Shown here: positions 1-6,617 of the stretch, piece by piece
Numbering within the stretch: the stretch's first letter is position 1
Layout of the letters: each line of letters opens with the position of its first letter
Source of the DNA: Chloroflexota bacterium
GTDB lineage: Bacteria; Chloroflexota; Anaerolineae; Anaerolineales; Anaerolineaceae
Length of the DNA: 6,943 bases
Direction: 5' to 3'
Assembly (NCBI GenBank): GCA_011053085.1
Contig: DSBE01000277.1
Coordinates: forward strand, 1 to 6,943
Program-made: the position numbers and the translations under genes
Notes under the pieces: generated by a model
Told to the model about the DNA's origin: nothing
Databases searched by the model: none
What the model saw: the letters and a program-made list of their open reading frames with translations, nothing else

Positions 1-870
1 ACCGCTTTTGATGTGTCACAGGCGGCAGATCATCTGGTGTTTGTCAGCGGTAATCAACTGATCCTGACCAATAAAATTGGTGAGAATCGTCGGGTGCTGG
101 TAAGCGGCGAGGCGTATTTGGCAGACTCTCCACAAGATGTGATGCTGAAAGCGATCACAGCGCCGGTATTCTCGCCGGATGGCAATCGGGTGGCTTATGC
201 CATGAACGGGCTGCACACCTATTTCCTGTTGAGCAATGAGAATACTCAATACCGCACCAACGTGGTCTCAGAATCCAATACCGTAGAATATCGCCCTATT
301 TTCTATTCGCCGGGCGGCAACAATTTGTATGTACAGGTTGAGGTTAACCAGAAAAAGTCGCTGCTGGTGTTGAACGCCTGGAATGGTGATTTATACGCGG
401 AGTTCGAAGATGGCCCGTGTTGTCAGCCGCAGTTGAATGCTGAACAGGACGGGGTGTACTTTACGGGGGAAGATGAGTATGGCAACGCGGTGGGCTTGTG
501 GCTGGTGGATATCTGGGAAGATACGATTGACACCATTCTTCCTGGCGCGCAAATCGCAAACGCAGAGTTTTTCAGCGCATTTCCGATTCAGGAACCAGTC
601 AATGGCGACCTGCTTTTCTTTTATGCGCCGCGCGAGAAGCGGGAAGGCGTGCCTTTAATGATGGCACAGGCAGCTGATGACGGGGTATCCCTGCTGCAGG
701 TGATACGACCGGATAGCTATACGGGATTAACGGAAGTGCTATGGGCGCCCGGCGCTTCTCTGGCTTTGATCTCAGATCCTGTGACAGGCGAACTCAAGTT
801 GCTGCGTGCTGGTGACCGGGCGGCAATCACCTTGCCTGCCAGGGGAACAATGCTGCGTTGGGGGAATTAA
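1..870 (+). CDS. TolB/PD40-like beta-propeller protein, C-terminal part (5' end cut by window edge)
   Basis: The frame is open from base 1 (T-A-F-D before the first GTG at 13), so the gene almost certainly begins upstream and about 289 residues are visible. Propeller-type repeats are seen: a strand followed by a turn such as APVFSPDGNRVAYAM (about 163-207), RPIFYSPGGNNLYVQ (about 292-336), a more diverged QPQLNAEQDGVYFTG, and LTEVLWAPGASLALIS (about 727-771). This pattern is typical of WD40-like PD40/TolB propellers, which bind proteins or glycans and have no catalytic residues of their own. A Cys-Cys pair sits at 415-423. No membrane segment is visible in this part, so its location cannot be read here; by analogy with the next gene, an envelope protein with an upstream anchor is likely. 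It ends 20 bp before the next gene on the same strand, suggesting co-transcription. The fold class is fairly secure; the specific role is unknown. Confidence 0.8.
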   Translation, partial: TAFDVSQAADHLVFVSGNQLILTNKIGENRRVLVSGEAYLADSPQDVMLKAITAPVFSPDGNRVAYAMNGLHTYFLLSNENTQYRTNVVSESNTVEYRPIFYSPGGNNLYVQVEVNQKKSLLVLNAWNGDLYAEFEDGPCCQPQLNAEQDGVYFTGEDEYGNAVGLWLVDIWEDTIDTILPGAQIANAEFFSAFPIQEPVNGDLLFFYAPREKREGVPLMMAQAADDGVSLLQVIRPDSYTGLTEVLWAPGASLALISDPVTGELKLLRAGDRAAITLPARGTMLRWGN

Positions 871-890
871 CAGGATGAGGATAGAGCATA

Positions 891-2570
891 ATGGATAATT
901 TACAGGAAGCCATCCGGCTGATTAAGCAAGGCGAAAAAGACAAAGCGCGCGAAATCCTGCAAAAGCTGGTGGCTGAACAACCGCAGGAAATCATGGCATG
1001 GTTCTGGCTGGCAGACACAATGCCAAACGAACAGGAACGCTATGAGGTACTTACCCAGGCATTGGTATTTCATCCTGAGGATACCCGTTTACAAAAAGCG
1101 TTGGCGATTCTTACGGCACAGTTCCAGCCATCACTTGAAACGCTGGAGGAGGAAGTCGGCGACATAGATCCCAGGGATTTATATGCTGAAGAGGATCAAG
1201 AGCAAGAGGAACTGGAAATTGCTGGGCTTGAAAATGAAACAGCTCAACCAGATGAACGAGAAGGAAAACCCCTACCATCCTCTGGTCTGACAAAATCCCA
1301 AAAAAGGATTTTGTTCATCTTTGGATTGTTGGCGGTGATCGGATTGGTTGTGTTGGGTGCCTGGCTGACTCGTGATTATTGGATGAACGCGAACACGATC
1401 GACAATCCCTCGGCAGCGGTATTGTTCACTGAAACCGTGGAATTAGCAACAGCGACGCTTGCCAGCACCAACCCCGCCACAAACGATGAGATGCAATCCA
1501 CCCAAACCCCTACACCAACCCCGACATTCACATCAACACCAACCAATACGCCGATTGTTGAGAGCAATGAGCAGATGACAACAGCGGTGGTTGTCACAAC
1601 CCCGACCAGTACCCCGGCTGTGCTGGAAGGTGTTTTCAGCCTGGTGCGCAGCAGACTGGTGGCTGACATGGCGTGGTCACAGGACGGCCGCTTGTTTGCA
1701 TTGGCAGGCAGTGAAGGCATCACCATTTATGATGGCAGAGCGTTCAACGAAATTCTGTATATTGCCATGGACCCACCAGTGCCGGTGAGAACATTGTCTT
1801 TCTCTGCTGATGGCGCTTATCTCGCAGCCGGGTTTGACCGTACAGGTTCCGGCGACGAATTCACTACTCGTGCGAAAATGTGGCGGGTCAGCGATGGGGC
1901 AGAAGTGCAGAGTTTTGATTATGCAGAATCGCGCGGTGACATTGACCAGGTGGCATTTTCGCAGGATGGGCAGACACTTTTCACCAATGCCATGTTGGAT
2001 ATGATCTTGAAATGGCGCACCAGTGATGGCGCTTTGCTGGATGTTTACCGCCTGTCGCAATCTGCGATCAATTATTATGGGGTGGTATTTGCGCCAGACC
2101 GCCGTTCTTTTGCCGTGTTTTCGTTGTTTGATCGTTTGCGTATCCTTGATAGTGCAACTGGCGAGAGAATCACTTTTCTGGGTGATACCCGCGATGTTAC
2201 CGGTGTGGCATATTCTGCTAACAGCCAATATTTGGCAGTGCGATTCAAAGACAAACCGGTGGTATTCTTATGGGACATTCCTGCGAGAGAAAAGGTGCGT
2301 GAATTCAATACCTTTGCTGGCAATGTAACTGCGCTGGCGTTTAACGCCGACAACCAGACTTTGGCTGTGGCGACTGAAGAAAACCTGATCAAGTTCTATC
2401 ATTTGCGCAGCGGAGAGGAGCAGCGTGTCATCAGCCGCCAGATTCCGCAGGTGCAACAGATGGTGTTTGCGCCGGATGACATTTTGTTTGCTGTGCGCAA
2501 TAACCACGAGGTGCAGGTCTGGCATCTGGTGACTGACAGCCTCGTGGCGACTTTTCGTGTAGAACAGTAA
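891..2570 (+). CDS. Membrane-anchored TPR-like / seven-blade WD40 propeller protein
   Basis: 559 residues; the ATG at 891 is preceded by GAGG at 877-880. Domains in order: a TPR-like helical head (residues about 1-78, with EAIRLIKQGEKDKAREIL followed by a second helical pair); an acidic segment (about 84-125); one transmembrane helix (about 140-160) preceded by KSQKR, which by the positive-inside rule puts the head in the cytoplasm; a Thr/Pro linker (204-221, then 236-243); and a C-terminal propeller (about 250-559). Seven blade-like repeats can be counted, starting near residues 257, 298, 350, 394, 434, 477 and 519, with turns such as FSADG, FSQDG and FAPDD and strand ends such as KMWRVSDG and FLWDIP. 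Seven is the classical WD40 number. No enzyme motif is present. The likely role is a scaffold or sensor linking an outside ligand to a cytoplasmic partner. It is probably co-transcribed with the propeller gene upstream and converges on the iron-transporter gene after a 21-bp gap. Confidence 0.9.
   Translation: MDNLQEAIRLIKQGEKDKAREILQKLVAEQPQEIMAWFWLADTMPNEQERYEVLTQALVFHPEDTRLQKALAILTAQFQPSLETLEEEVGDIDPRDLYAEEDQEQEELEIAGLENETAQPDEREGKPLPSSGLTKSQKRILFIFGLLAVIGLVVLGAWLTRDYWMNANTIDNPSAAVLFTETVELATATLASTNPATNDEMQSTQTPTPTPTFTSTPTNTPIVESNEQMTTAVVVTTPTSTPAVLEGVFSLVRSRLVADMAWSQDGRLFALAGSEGITIYDGRAFNEILYIAMDPPVPVRTLSFSADGAYLAAGFDRTGSGDEFTTRAKMWRVSDGAEVQSFDYAESRGDIDQVAFSQDGQTLFTNAMLDMILKWRTSDGALLDVYRLSQSAINYYGVVFAPDRRSFAVFSLFDRLRILDSATGERITFLGDTRDVTGVAYSANSQYLAVRFKDKPVVFLWDIPAREKVREFNTFAGNVTALAFNADNQTLAVATEENLIKFYHLRSGEEQRVISRQIPQVQQMVFAPDDILFAVRNNHEVQVWHLVTDSLVATFRVEQ
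1500..1553 (+). repeat. Low-complexity Thr/Pro linker coding repeat
   Basis: This stretch encodes residues 204-221 of the TPR/WD40 protein as alternating Thr-Pro units built mostly from ACA/ACC and CCN codons; a shorter related stretch follows at about 1596-1619. Such linkers between a membrane helix and an extracellular domain are common in Anaerolineae and are possible O-glycosylation sites (inference). It is imperfect at DNA level, so it is a compositional repeat and not an exact tandem array. Confidence 0.6.
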
Positions 2571-2591
2571 CTTTGGTTTGCTGCTCTTTGC

Positions 2592-3485
2592 TTATATATC
2601 GATTCCGAATACGTTTTTTACAATCACACCTACAAGGAAAGAAATGGACGCCACGCCCATACTAATCAGCGCCATTTCGAAAAACCTTTTGCGGAAATTC
2701 AGGTCTTTGGCGACTGAGATATAGTAGTTGAAAATAAAGATCACAAGGATGGCATTAAGCAGTGTGAAAGCCAGCGCCACGACGTAGCTGGTGAACAGCA
2801 GGTAAGGCAGCACCAGGGCGGTAACGGTGACAATGTAAGCAATACCGGTGTAAATGGCTGATTTCAGCGGATCTTGCTTCAAACCACCTTCTTCGGTTTG
2901 TTCGTTCTTTTGCGACAGATATTCGGATGCCGCCATGGAGAAAGAAGCAGAGATGCCGGTGATCAGGCCGGTGAGGGCGATCAGGTGGGTGTTTTGGAAG
3001 GCAAAGGTCAGGCCTGCCAGAGCGCCGGTCAATTCCACCAGGGCATCATTCAACCCCAGCACGACCGATCCGGCGTAGGTCAGGGCTTCTTCATCGATCA
3101 TCGCCAGCAGCTCATCTTCGTGGATTTCTTCTTCCTGCATCACCATGCGGGCTTCCGGCACCTGGTCGAGGATTTGTGAATAAGCCAACTGGGCGGCCTC
3201 TTCGCCTTTTTCCATCAATTTGACACCAAAGGTAAGTCCGAAGACCCGACTGATGAAGGCGAAGAGCCTTACTTTGCCCATTTGGGGTTTCAAATCACGT
3301 TGGGTGTACTTCTTCCAGATGTTGTAATGCTTCATTTCCTGCGCAGCGATTTTGCGCAGGGTCTGGCTATTGTGTTCGTTTTTTATTCGTTTTGCCAGCC
3401 GTGTATACGTATGATGGCCGTTGATCTCGTCTTGCTGCAAGAAAAGCAGCTTGTCACGAATGGCATCAGTGATAGTCGTTTCCAT
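2592..3485 (-). CDS. Ferritin-like (rubrerythrin-type)/VIT1 fusion, predicted iron or manganese exporter (MbfA-like)
   Basis: 297 residues from the ATG at 3485, chosen because AGAGGG lies 4 nt before it; an in-frame ATG at 3518 overlaps the likely -10 box. Residues about 5-135 form a ferritin-like four-helix head with candidate di-iron ligands E20, E50 and H53 (EMKH), E92/E95/E96, and E119 and H122 (EEIH). Residues about 138-297 are a VIT/CCC1 membrane domain of about five helices, carrying the signature GLNDALVELTGALAG (144-158) with D147, and M184/E188 in the second helix. VIT-family proteins move Fe(II) or Mn(II) out of the cytosol; the related rhizobial MbfA is an inner-membrane iron exporter with the same architecture. 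The loop between helices 2 and 3 is only about 18 residues, far shorter than the metal-binding domain there in plant VIT1, so the ferritin head probably replaces it. It is transcribed divergently from the peptidase gene. The substrate metal is inferred. Confidence 0.9.
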   Translation of the reverse strand: METTITDAIRDKLLFLQQDEINGHHTYTRLAKRIKNEHNSQTLRKIAAQEMKHYNIWKKYTQRDLKPQMGKVRLFAFISRVFGLTFGVKLMEKGEEAAQLAYSQILDQVPEARMVMQEEEIHEDELLAMIDEEALTYAGSVVLGLNDALVELTGALAGLTFAFQNTHLIALTGLITGISASFSMAASEYLSQKNEQTEEGGLKQDPLKSAIYTGIAYIVTVTALVLPYLLFTSYVVALAFTLLNAILVIFIFNYYISVAKDLNFRKRFFEMALISMGVASISFLVGVIVKNVFGIDI

Positions 3486-3489
3486 AAGT

Positions 3490-3495
3490 CCCTCT
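3490..3495 (-). promoter_or_regulatory. Ribosome binding site of the ferritin-VIT gene
   Basis: AGAGGG on the minus strand, 4 nt from the ATG at 3485. It decides the start: the upstream in-frame ATG at 3518 has no comparable site and lies within the promoter. Confidence 0.75.
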
Positions 3496-3516
3496 TTCGA
3501 TTGCCTCAATATATAC

Positions 3517-3522
3517 ATTATA
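3517..3522 (-). promoter_or_regulatory. Likely -10 box for the ferritin-VIT gene
   Basis: A perfect TATAAT on the minus strand, about 32 bp before the chosen start. This puts a transcription start near 3509-3511 and a leader of roughly 25 nt containing the ribosome binding site. No good -35 match is found at 16-18 bp spacing (best is GGAAAA at 3545-3540), so the promoter may need an activator. A small dyad, ATTG-CCT-CAAT (3500-3510), lies at the predicted transcription start and could be an operator, but its arms are only 4 bp. Confidence 0.5.
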
Positions 3523-3556
3523 AACCTGTTTGGGTGAAGTTTTCCTGATTTTTGGG

Positions 3557-3562
3557 TACAAT
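3557..3562 (+). promoter_or_regulatory. Possible -10 box for the S41 peptidase gene
   Basis: TACAAT (five of six consensus bases) lies 69 bp before the ATG at 3632, giving a predicted leader of about 60 nt. The -35 position (about 3534-3539) has no good match. Its -35 zone would abut that of the opposing ferritin-VIT promoter. Confidence 0.35.
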
Positions 3563-3619
3563 TGGCTGTATTGCGTTCGCCTTTTCATTTTTAATTCTCA
3601 TTTCAAAACCTTTTTTCGC

Positions 3620-3624
3620 AGGAG
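3620..3624 (+). promoter_or_regulatory. Ribosome binding site of the S41 peptidase gene
   Basis: AGGAG with 7 nt to the ATG at 3632. It fixes the start inside a frame that stays open back to 3530; the extra 34 residues that frame would add have no such site and would precede a normal signal peptide. Confidence 0.85.
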
Positions 3625-3631
3625 TGAATAT

Positions 3632-5719
3632 ATGGCTTATAAAAAACACTCGCTCATCTTCGGTTTGTCAGTGGTTATTTTGTTCACCATGGGGTGTGTG
3701 TTGCTGCGCAGTCTCACCAGCGAGGCAACAGATACTCTTACAGAAACGCCAGAGGTATGTATCACCGAGTGTGAAGAGGTGCTGTGTCCGGAGGTGGTAT
3801 GCCTGCCGGATGAGACTGCGCTGGTGATTGACCCGAACGAGCCGAAAATGATCGTGGGCGGTTTTGATTACACCAATGATTTTTATCCTGAAGGCTATGC
3901 GCGGGTATATGCAGTGGGTTTGTTTGATATGACCGGGTTCTTGCTGCGCGACAACGACTGGGTCATCCCGGTGGAATCGCAGGTGTTGGGTTATCTGGAC
4001 CTTGATGCCGAGAATAACAGCGCCACCTATCAGTTGAGCCTGCCGGCTGAGCCGCAAGGGACTTCTCATCTGTTCGGTGAGGCACAGGCGGGCGGAGTAC
4101 AGATCTTTGCGATTGAATTTGCGCCCAACTGGACCGGTGGACCGTTTTATGTTGACAATGACGAATATCAGGGCTGGCCGGGATACCTGGCATCTGTGGT
4201 CACCGACCGCGACAATCAATCCGAAGTGATCGGTGGAAAATTAATCATTTGGGCAAAAGATGATCAACAAATGTTTCCATCAGGTTATGGAGAGGACGGG
4301 CTGCTGTTCACCGATGATGACCCGCTGATGGCGGTTCCCAAAGGTTATGCCGTGATCGATCTGGACAGCGATCCTTTTGCGGTCATACGGCAACCAGTCC
4401 CTGAGGTTATTTTGTTGGAGCCGCAAGACGCAGCCGTCAAAGATTTCTCAGCTATGAGCTACACAGAAGCTTTCAACAACATGTTCGATATACTCTCGCT
4501 GCAATATGCGTTTAACGGCATTGACGGAAAGCAGCCCGATTGGGACAGCCTGTACGCCACTGTATACCCTATGCTGGAGGCGGCGGAGGCAAATCGCAAT
4601 GCCTATGCCTATTATCTTGTGCTGCGCGAATTTGCGCTGGCGTTCAATGACGGGCATGTGGGCGTCAGCGGGGGAGATTTGGAAGGCCGCTGGGTGCAGG
4701 AAAACATGCTGGGCGGTTATGGGATGGCGATTCGTGAACTGGATGACGGCATGGTGCTGGTGGTATACATCCTGGAGGGCGGGCCAGCCCAGTTGGCAGG
4801 TATACAACGCGGGGCGGAGATCGTCAGCCTGCGTGGATTGCCGGTTGGTGAAGCGATCAGCCAGACACAACCCTACAGCCCGCAATCGACGGATTTCGGC
4901 CTGCGCTATGAACAGACTGTTTTTGTTATGCGGGATGCGATGGGTGCTTCGATGGAGGTCAGTTACATCAATCCGGGTCAAAGCGGGGTTGTGACCGTGG
5001 AACTTGATTCAATGATCGAATTTGACAGCCTGTGGGCAACCTATTTGGGCGGTGAGTTTGATGAGTATGTGCTGCCAATCGAGTATAAGGTCTTACAGCC
5101 TGAAGGGATCGGTTATGTGAAGGTCAATAGCAATTCCGATGACCTCAACCTGGGGTATACGATCTTTGAGCGTGCCATGGAACAATTCAATGAAGCCGAT
5201 GTGCGTGGAGTGATCCTTGATTTGCGCAGGAACTTCGGCGGAACCCCTTACAACCTGGCGGGGTATCTGACGGACCAGGAGATCTCCATGGGTATTTTGA
5301 AATATTACAATGAAAATACCGGGACTTTTGAGCCGCGCGGAGATGATGAGCCGACCATCTATACGCCCATGGTGACAACCTACTCTTTCCCATCATTGAT
5401 TTTGCTGGTAGACCAGTTTTGCTACAGCGCCTGCGAGTTGGAATCCTACGCACTCAGCCAGGTGCCGGGCATGGTGGTGATGGGTTATAACCCGACTGCG
5501 GGTGTTGAGGCTGAAACCGCACGAGGCAAATTTGACCTGCCCGGTGGTATCTCGTTTTCAGCACCGACCGGGCGGTTTGAGTTGGAAGACGGCTCGGTTC
5601 TGCTGGAGGGGGTGGGGGTCGTGCCTGACATCCGCCTATCGATCACGGCAGAGAGTGTGTTGTCCGGTGAAGACCTGGTGCTGCAACGTGCCGTGCAGAG
5701 AATTCTGACCGGAAATTAA
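3632..5719 (+). CDS. S41 family (C-terminal processing/tricorn-like) serine peptidase with PDZ domain, putative lipoprotein
   Basis: 695 residues. The N-terminus is a signal sequence (KK, then a hydrophobic run from about residue 8) ending in TMGC with Cys22 as a loose lipobox, so it is either a lipoprotein or a membrane-anchored protein. Four cysteines follow at 43, 47, 52 and 57. Residues about 73-250 are a beta-rich, acidic domain I cannot assign (G222-region DGLLFTDDDP at 222-231). Residues about 272-345 match the helical lead-in of S41 peptidases and end in NDGHVGV with H342. A PDZ domain follows (about 360-440, GGPAQLAGIQRG at 383-394). The protease core has LDLRRNFGG (529-537) and CYSACE with the predicted nucleophile S599. 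The Lys of CtpA-type enzymes is not seen about 25 residues on, so a Ser-His-Glu arrangement (H342, S599, perhaps E626 or E628) is more likely. It would cleave proteins outside the cytoplasmic membrane; the substrate is unknown. It is first in a possible three-gene operon. Confidence 0.9.
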   Translation: MAYKKHSLIFGLSVVILFTMGCVLLRSLTSEATDTLTETPEVCITECEEVLCPEVVCLPDETALVIDPNEPKMIVGGFDYTNDFYPEGYARVYAVGLFDMTGFLLRDNDWVIPVESQVLGYLDLDAENNSATYQLSLPAEPQGTSHLFGEAQAGGVQIFAIEFAPNWTGGPFYVDNDEYQGWPGYLASVVTDRDNQSEVIGGKLIIWAKDDQQMFPSGYGEDGLLFTDDDPLMAVPKGYAVIDLDSDPFAVIRQPVPEVILLEPQDAAVKDFSAMSYTEAFNNMFDILSLQYAFNGIDGKQPDWDSLYATVYPMLEAAEANRNAYAYYLVLREFALAFNDGHVGVSGGDLEGRWVQENMLGGYGMAIRELDDGMVLVVYILEGGPAQLAGIQRGAEIVSLRGLPVGEAISQTQPYSPQSTDFGLRYEQTVFVMRDAMGASMEVSYINPGQSGVVTVELDSMIEFDSLWATYLGGEFDEYVLPIEYKVLQPEGIGYVKVNSNSDDLNLGYTIFERAMEQFNEADVRGVILDLRRNFGGTPYNLAGYLTDQEISMGILKYYNENTGTFEPRGDDEPTIYTPMVTTYSFPSLILLVDQFCYSACELESYALSQVPGMVVMGYNPTAGVEAETARGKFDLPGGISFSAPTGRFELEDGSVLLEGVGVVPDIRLSITAESVLSGEDLVLQRAVQRILTGN

Positions 5720-5747
5720 ACCCAAACAATAGATAAGGAGAAAGATC

Positions 5748-6584
5748 ATGCGATTCGGAGGACCTGTATTTCAACCGTACACAACCCCAGAAGAGTGGAC
5801 GCAGGCAGTGCTGGCGAAAGGCTACCGAGCTGCTTATTCACCGCTGGCGATTGAGGATCATCCTGCGGATGTGATTCAGGGGTATGTGCAGGCGGCGGAA
5901 CAGGCAGATATCGTGATTGCGGAAGTGGGCACCTGGTGCAACCCGCTCAGCCCTGATGAGGCGATCAGAAAAGCTGCCATTGAACGCTGCCAGAAAGGTC
6001 TGTGGCTGGCGGATGAATTGGGCGCACGCTGCTGTGTCAACATCGCTGGCTCGCTGGGTGAGCGTTGGGACGGGCCGTGCGCGCTGGACATGACAGAGGA
6101 TGCTTATGCGATGATCATTGATTCGGTGCAGGCTATCATTGATGCCGTTAAGCCGAAACGGACCTTTTACACGCTGGAAGGTATGCCGTGGATGTATCCT
6201 GATTCGGTCAGCTGCTACGCGCGTATGATGATGGACATTGACCGCAAAGAATTCGCCGCGCATCTGGATCCCGTCAATTGGATTAACACCCCAGAAAAAT
6301 TCTTCAAAAACAAACAATTATTGGAAGAATCCTTTGCGGTGTTGGGCGACAGCATCCGCTCCATCCATGCCAAAGACATTCTTTTGCAGAACGATCTGAC
6401 CGTGCACCTGCCAGAGGTGCGCATCGGTTTGGGCGGGCTTGATTACCGCGCTTTCCTACATCTGGCTGATAGATTGCCAGCGGACACGCCATTCATGCTG
6501 GAACATCTGCCTGCAGAGGAAGATTATGATGCTGCGGCGGCGGTCGTGCGGAAAATTGCCGCTGAAGAAGGCATTGCTCTATAA
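5748..6584 (+). CDS. Sugar phosphate isomerase/epimerase-like TIM-barrel protein (AP endonuclease 2 / xylose isomerase-like superfamily)
   Basis: 278 residues, a normal length for this superfamily. AAGGAG at 5735-5740 lies 7 nt before the ATG. Strand-end residues match the usual divalent-metal site: E144 (TLEGMPW), D174 (HLDPVN), H207 (SIHAKD) and E252 (MLEHLP), with E59 (AEVGTW) earlier in the barrel. The family catalyses isomerisation or epimerisation of sugars and related polyols via a metal-bound enediolate; some members are endonucleases or act on inositol derivatives, so the substrate cannot be named. There is no signal peptide, so it should be cytoplasmic. It starts 28 bp after the S41 peptidase stop and is followed 33 bp later by a dehydrogenase. 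Next to an oxidoreductase, a role in sugar or polyol catabolism is plausible but unproven. Cysteine is fairly frequent (C64, C81, C95, C96, C111, C156), which fits an anaerobic host. Confidence 0.85.
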   Translation: MRFGGPVFQPYTTPEEWTQAVLAKGYRAAYSPLAIEDHPADVIQGYVQAAEQADIVIAEVGTWCNPLSPDEAIRKAAIERCQKGLWLADELGARCCVNIAGSLGERWDGPCALDMTEDAYAMIIDSVQAIIDAVKPKRTFYTLEGMPWMYPDSVSCYARMMMDIDRKEFAAHLDPVNWINTPEKFFKNKQLLEESFAVLGDSIRSIHAKDILLQNDLTVHLPEVRIGLGGLDYRAFLHLADRLPADTPFMLEHLPAEEDYDAAAAVVRKIAAEEGIAL

Positions 6585-6595
6585 AAAGATTTCGA

Positions 6596-6601
6596 TATAA
6601 T
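6596..6601 (+). promoter_or_regulatory. Possible -10 box before the dehydrogenase gene
   Basis: A perfect TATAAT with TTGCTC (6574-6579) 16 bp upstream, which matches only the TTG of a -35 box. The predicted start near 6608 would leave a leader of only about 10 nt that just includes the AGAGG ribosome binding site, so this may be chance in an AT-rich gap. Confidence 0.25.
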
Positions 6602-6617
6602 TTGTTTAGAGGTGCGA

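Noticed and set aside
1376..1726. Minus-strand open frame of 116 codons with a Val/Gly-rich repeat
   Set aside because: It is the complement of the Thr/Pro linker coding region; the Val-Gly pattern is a by-product of ACC/CCN codons, and there is no ribosome binding site or family resemblance.
1677..2228. Minus-strand open frame of 183 codons inside the WD40 gene
   Set aside because: It lies opposite well-formed propeller repeats, and its composition shows no domain or membrane pattern.
2571..2591. Bidirectional terminator between the convergent genes
   Set aside because: The gap is only 21 bp and I could not find a GC-rich stem followed by a T run on either strand.
3668..4219. Minus-strand open frame of 183 codons opposite the peptidase N-terminal region
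   Set aside because: The plus strand has a signal peptide and ribosome binding site; the antisense product is an unstructured mixture with no recognisable motif.
4448..4994. Open frames on both strands (177 and 162 codons) overlapping the peptidase PDZ region
   Set aside because: They are shadows of the S41/PDZ coding sequence; the plus-strand one is rich in Trp, Arg and Cys, as expected of an out-of-frame reading.
5720..5747. Terminator or promoter between the peptidase and isomerase genes
   Set aside because: The 28-bp gap holds only the AAGGAG site and shows no hairpin or convincing -10/-35 pair.
5838..6317. Minus-strand open frame of 159 codons opposite the isomerase gene
   Set aside because: The plus strand carries the TIM-barrel metal ligands in frame; the antisense frame has no recognisable features.
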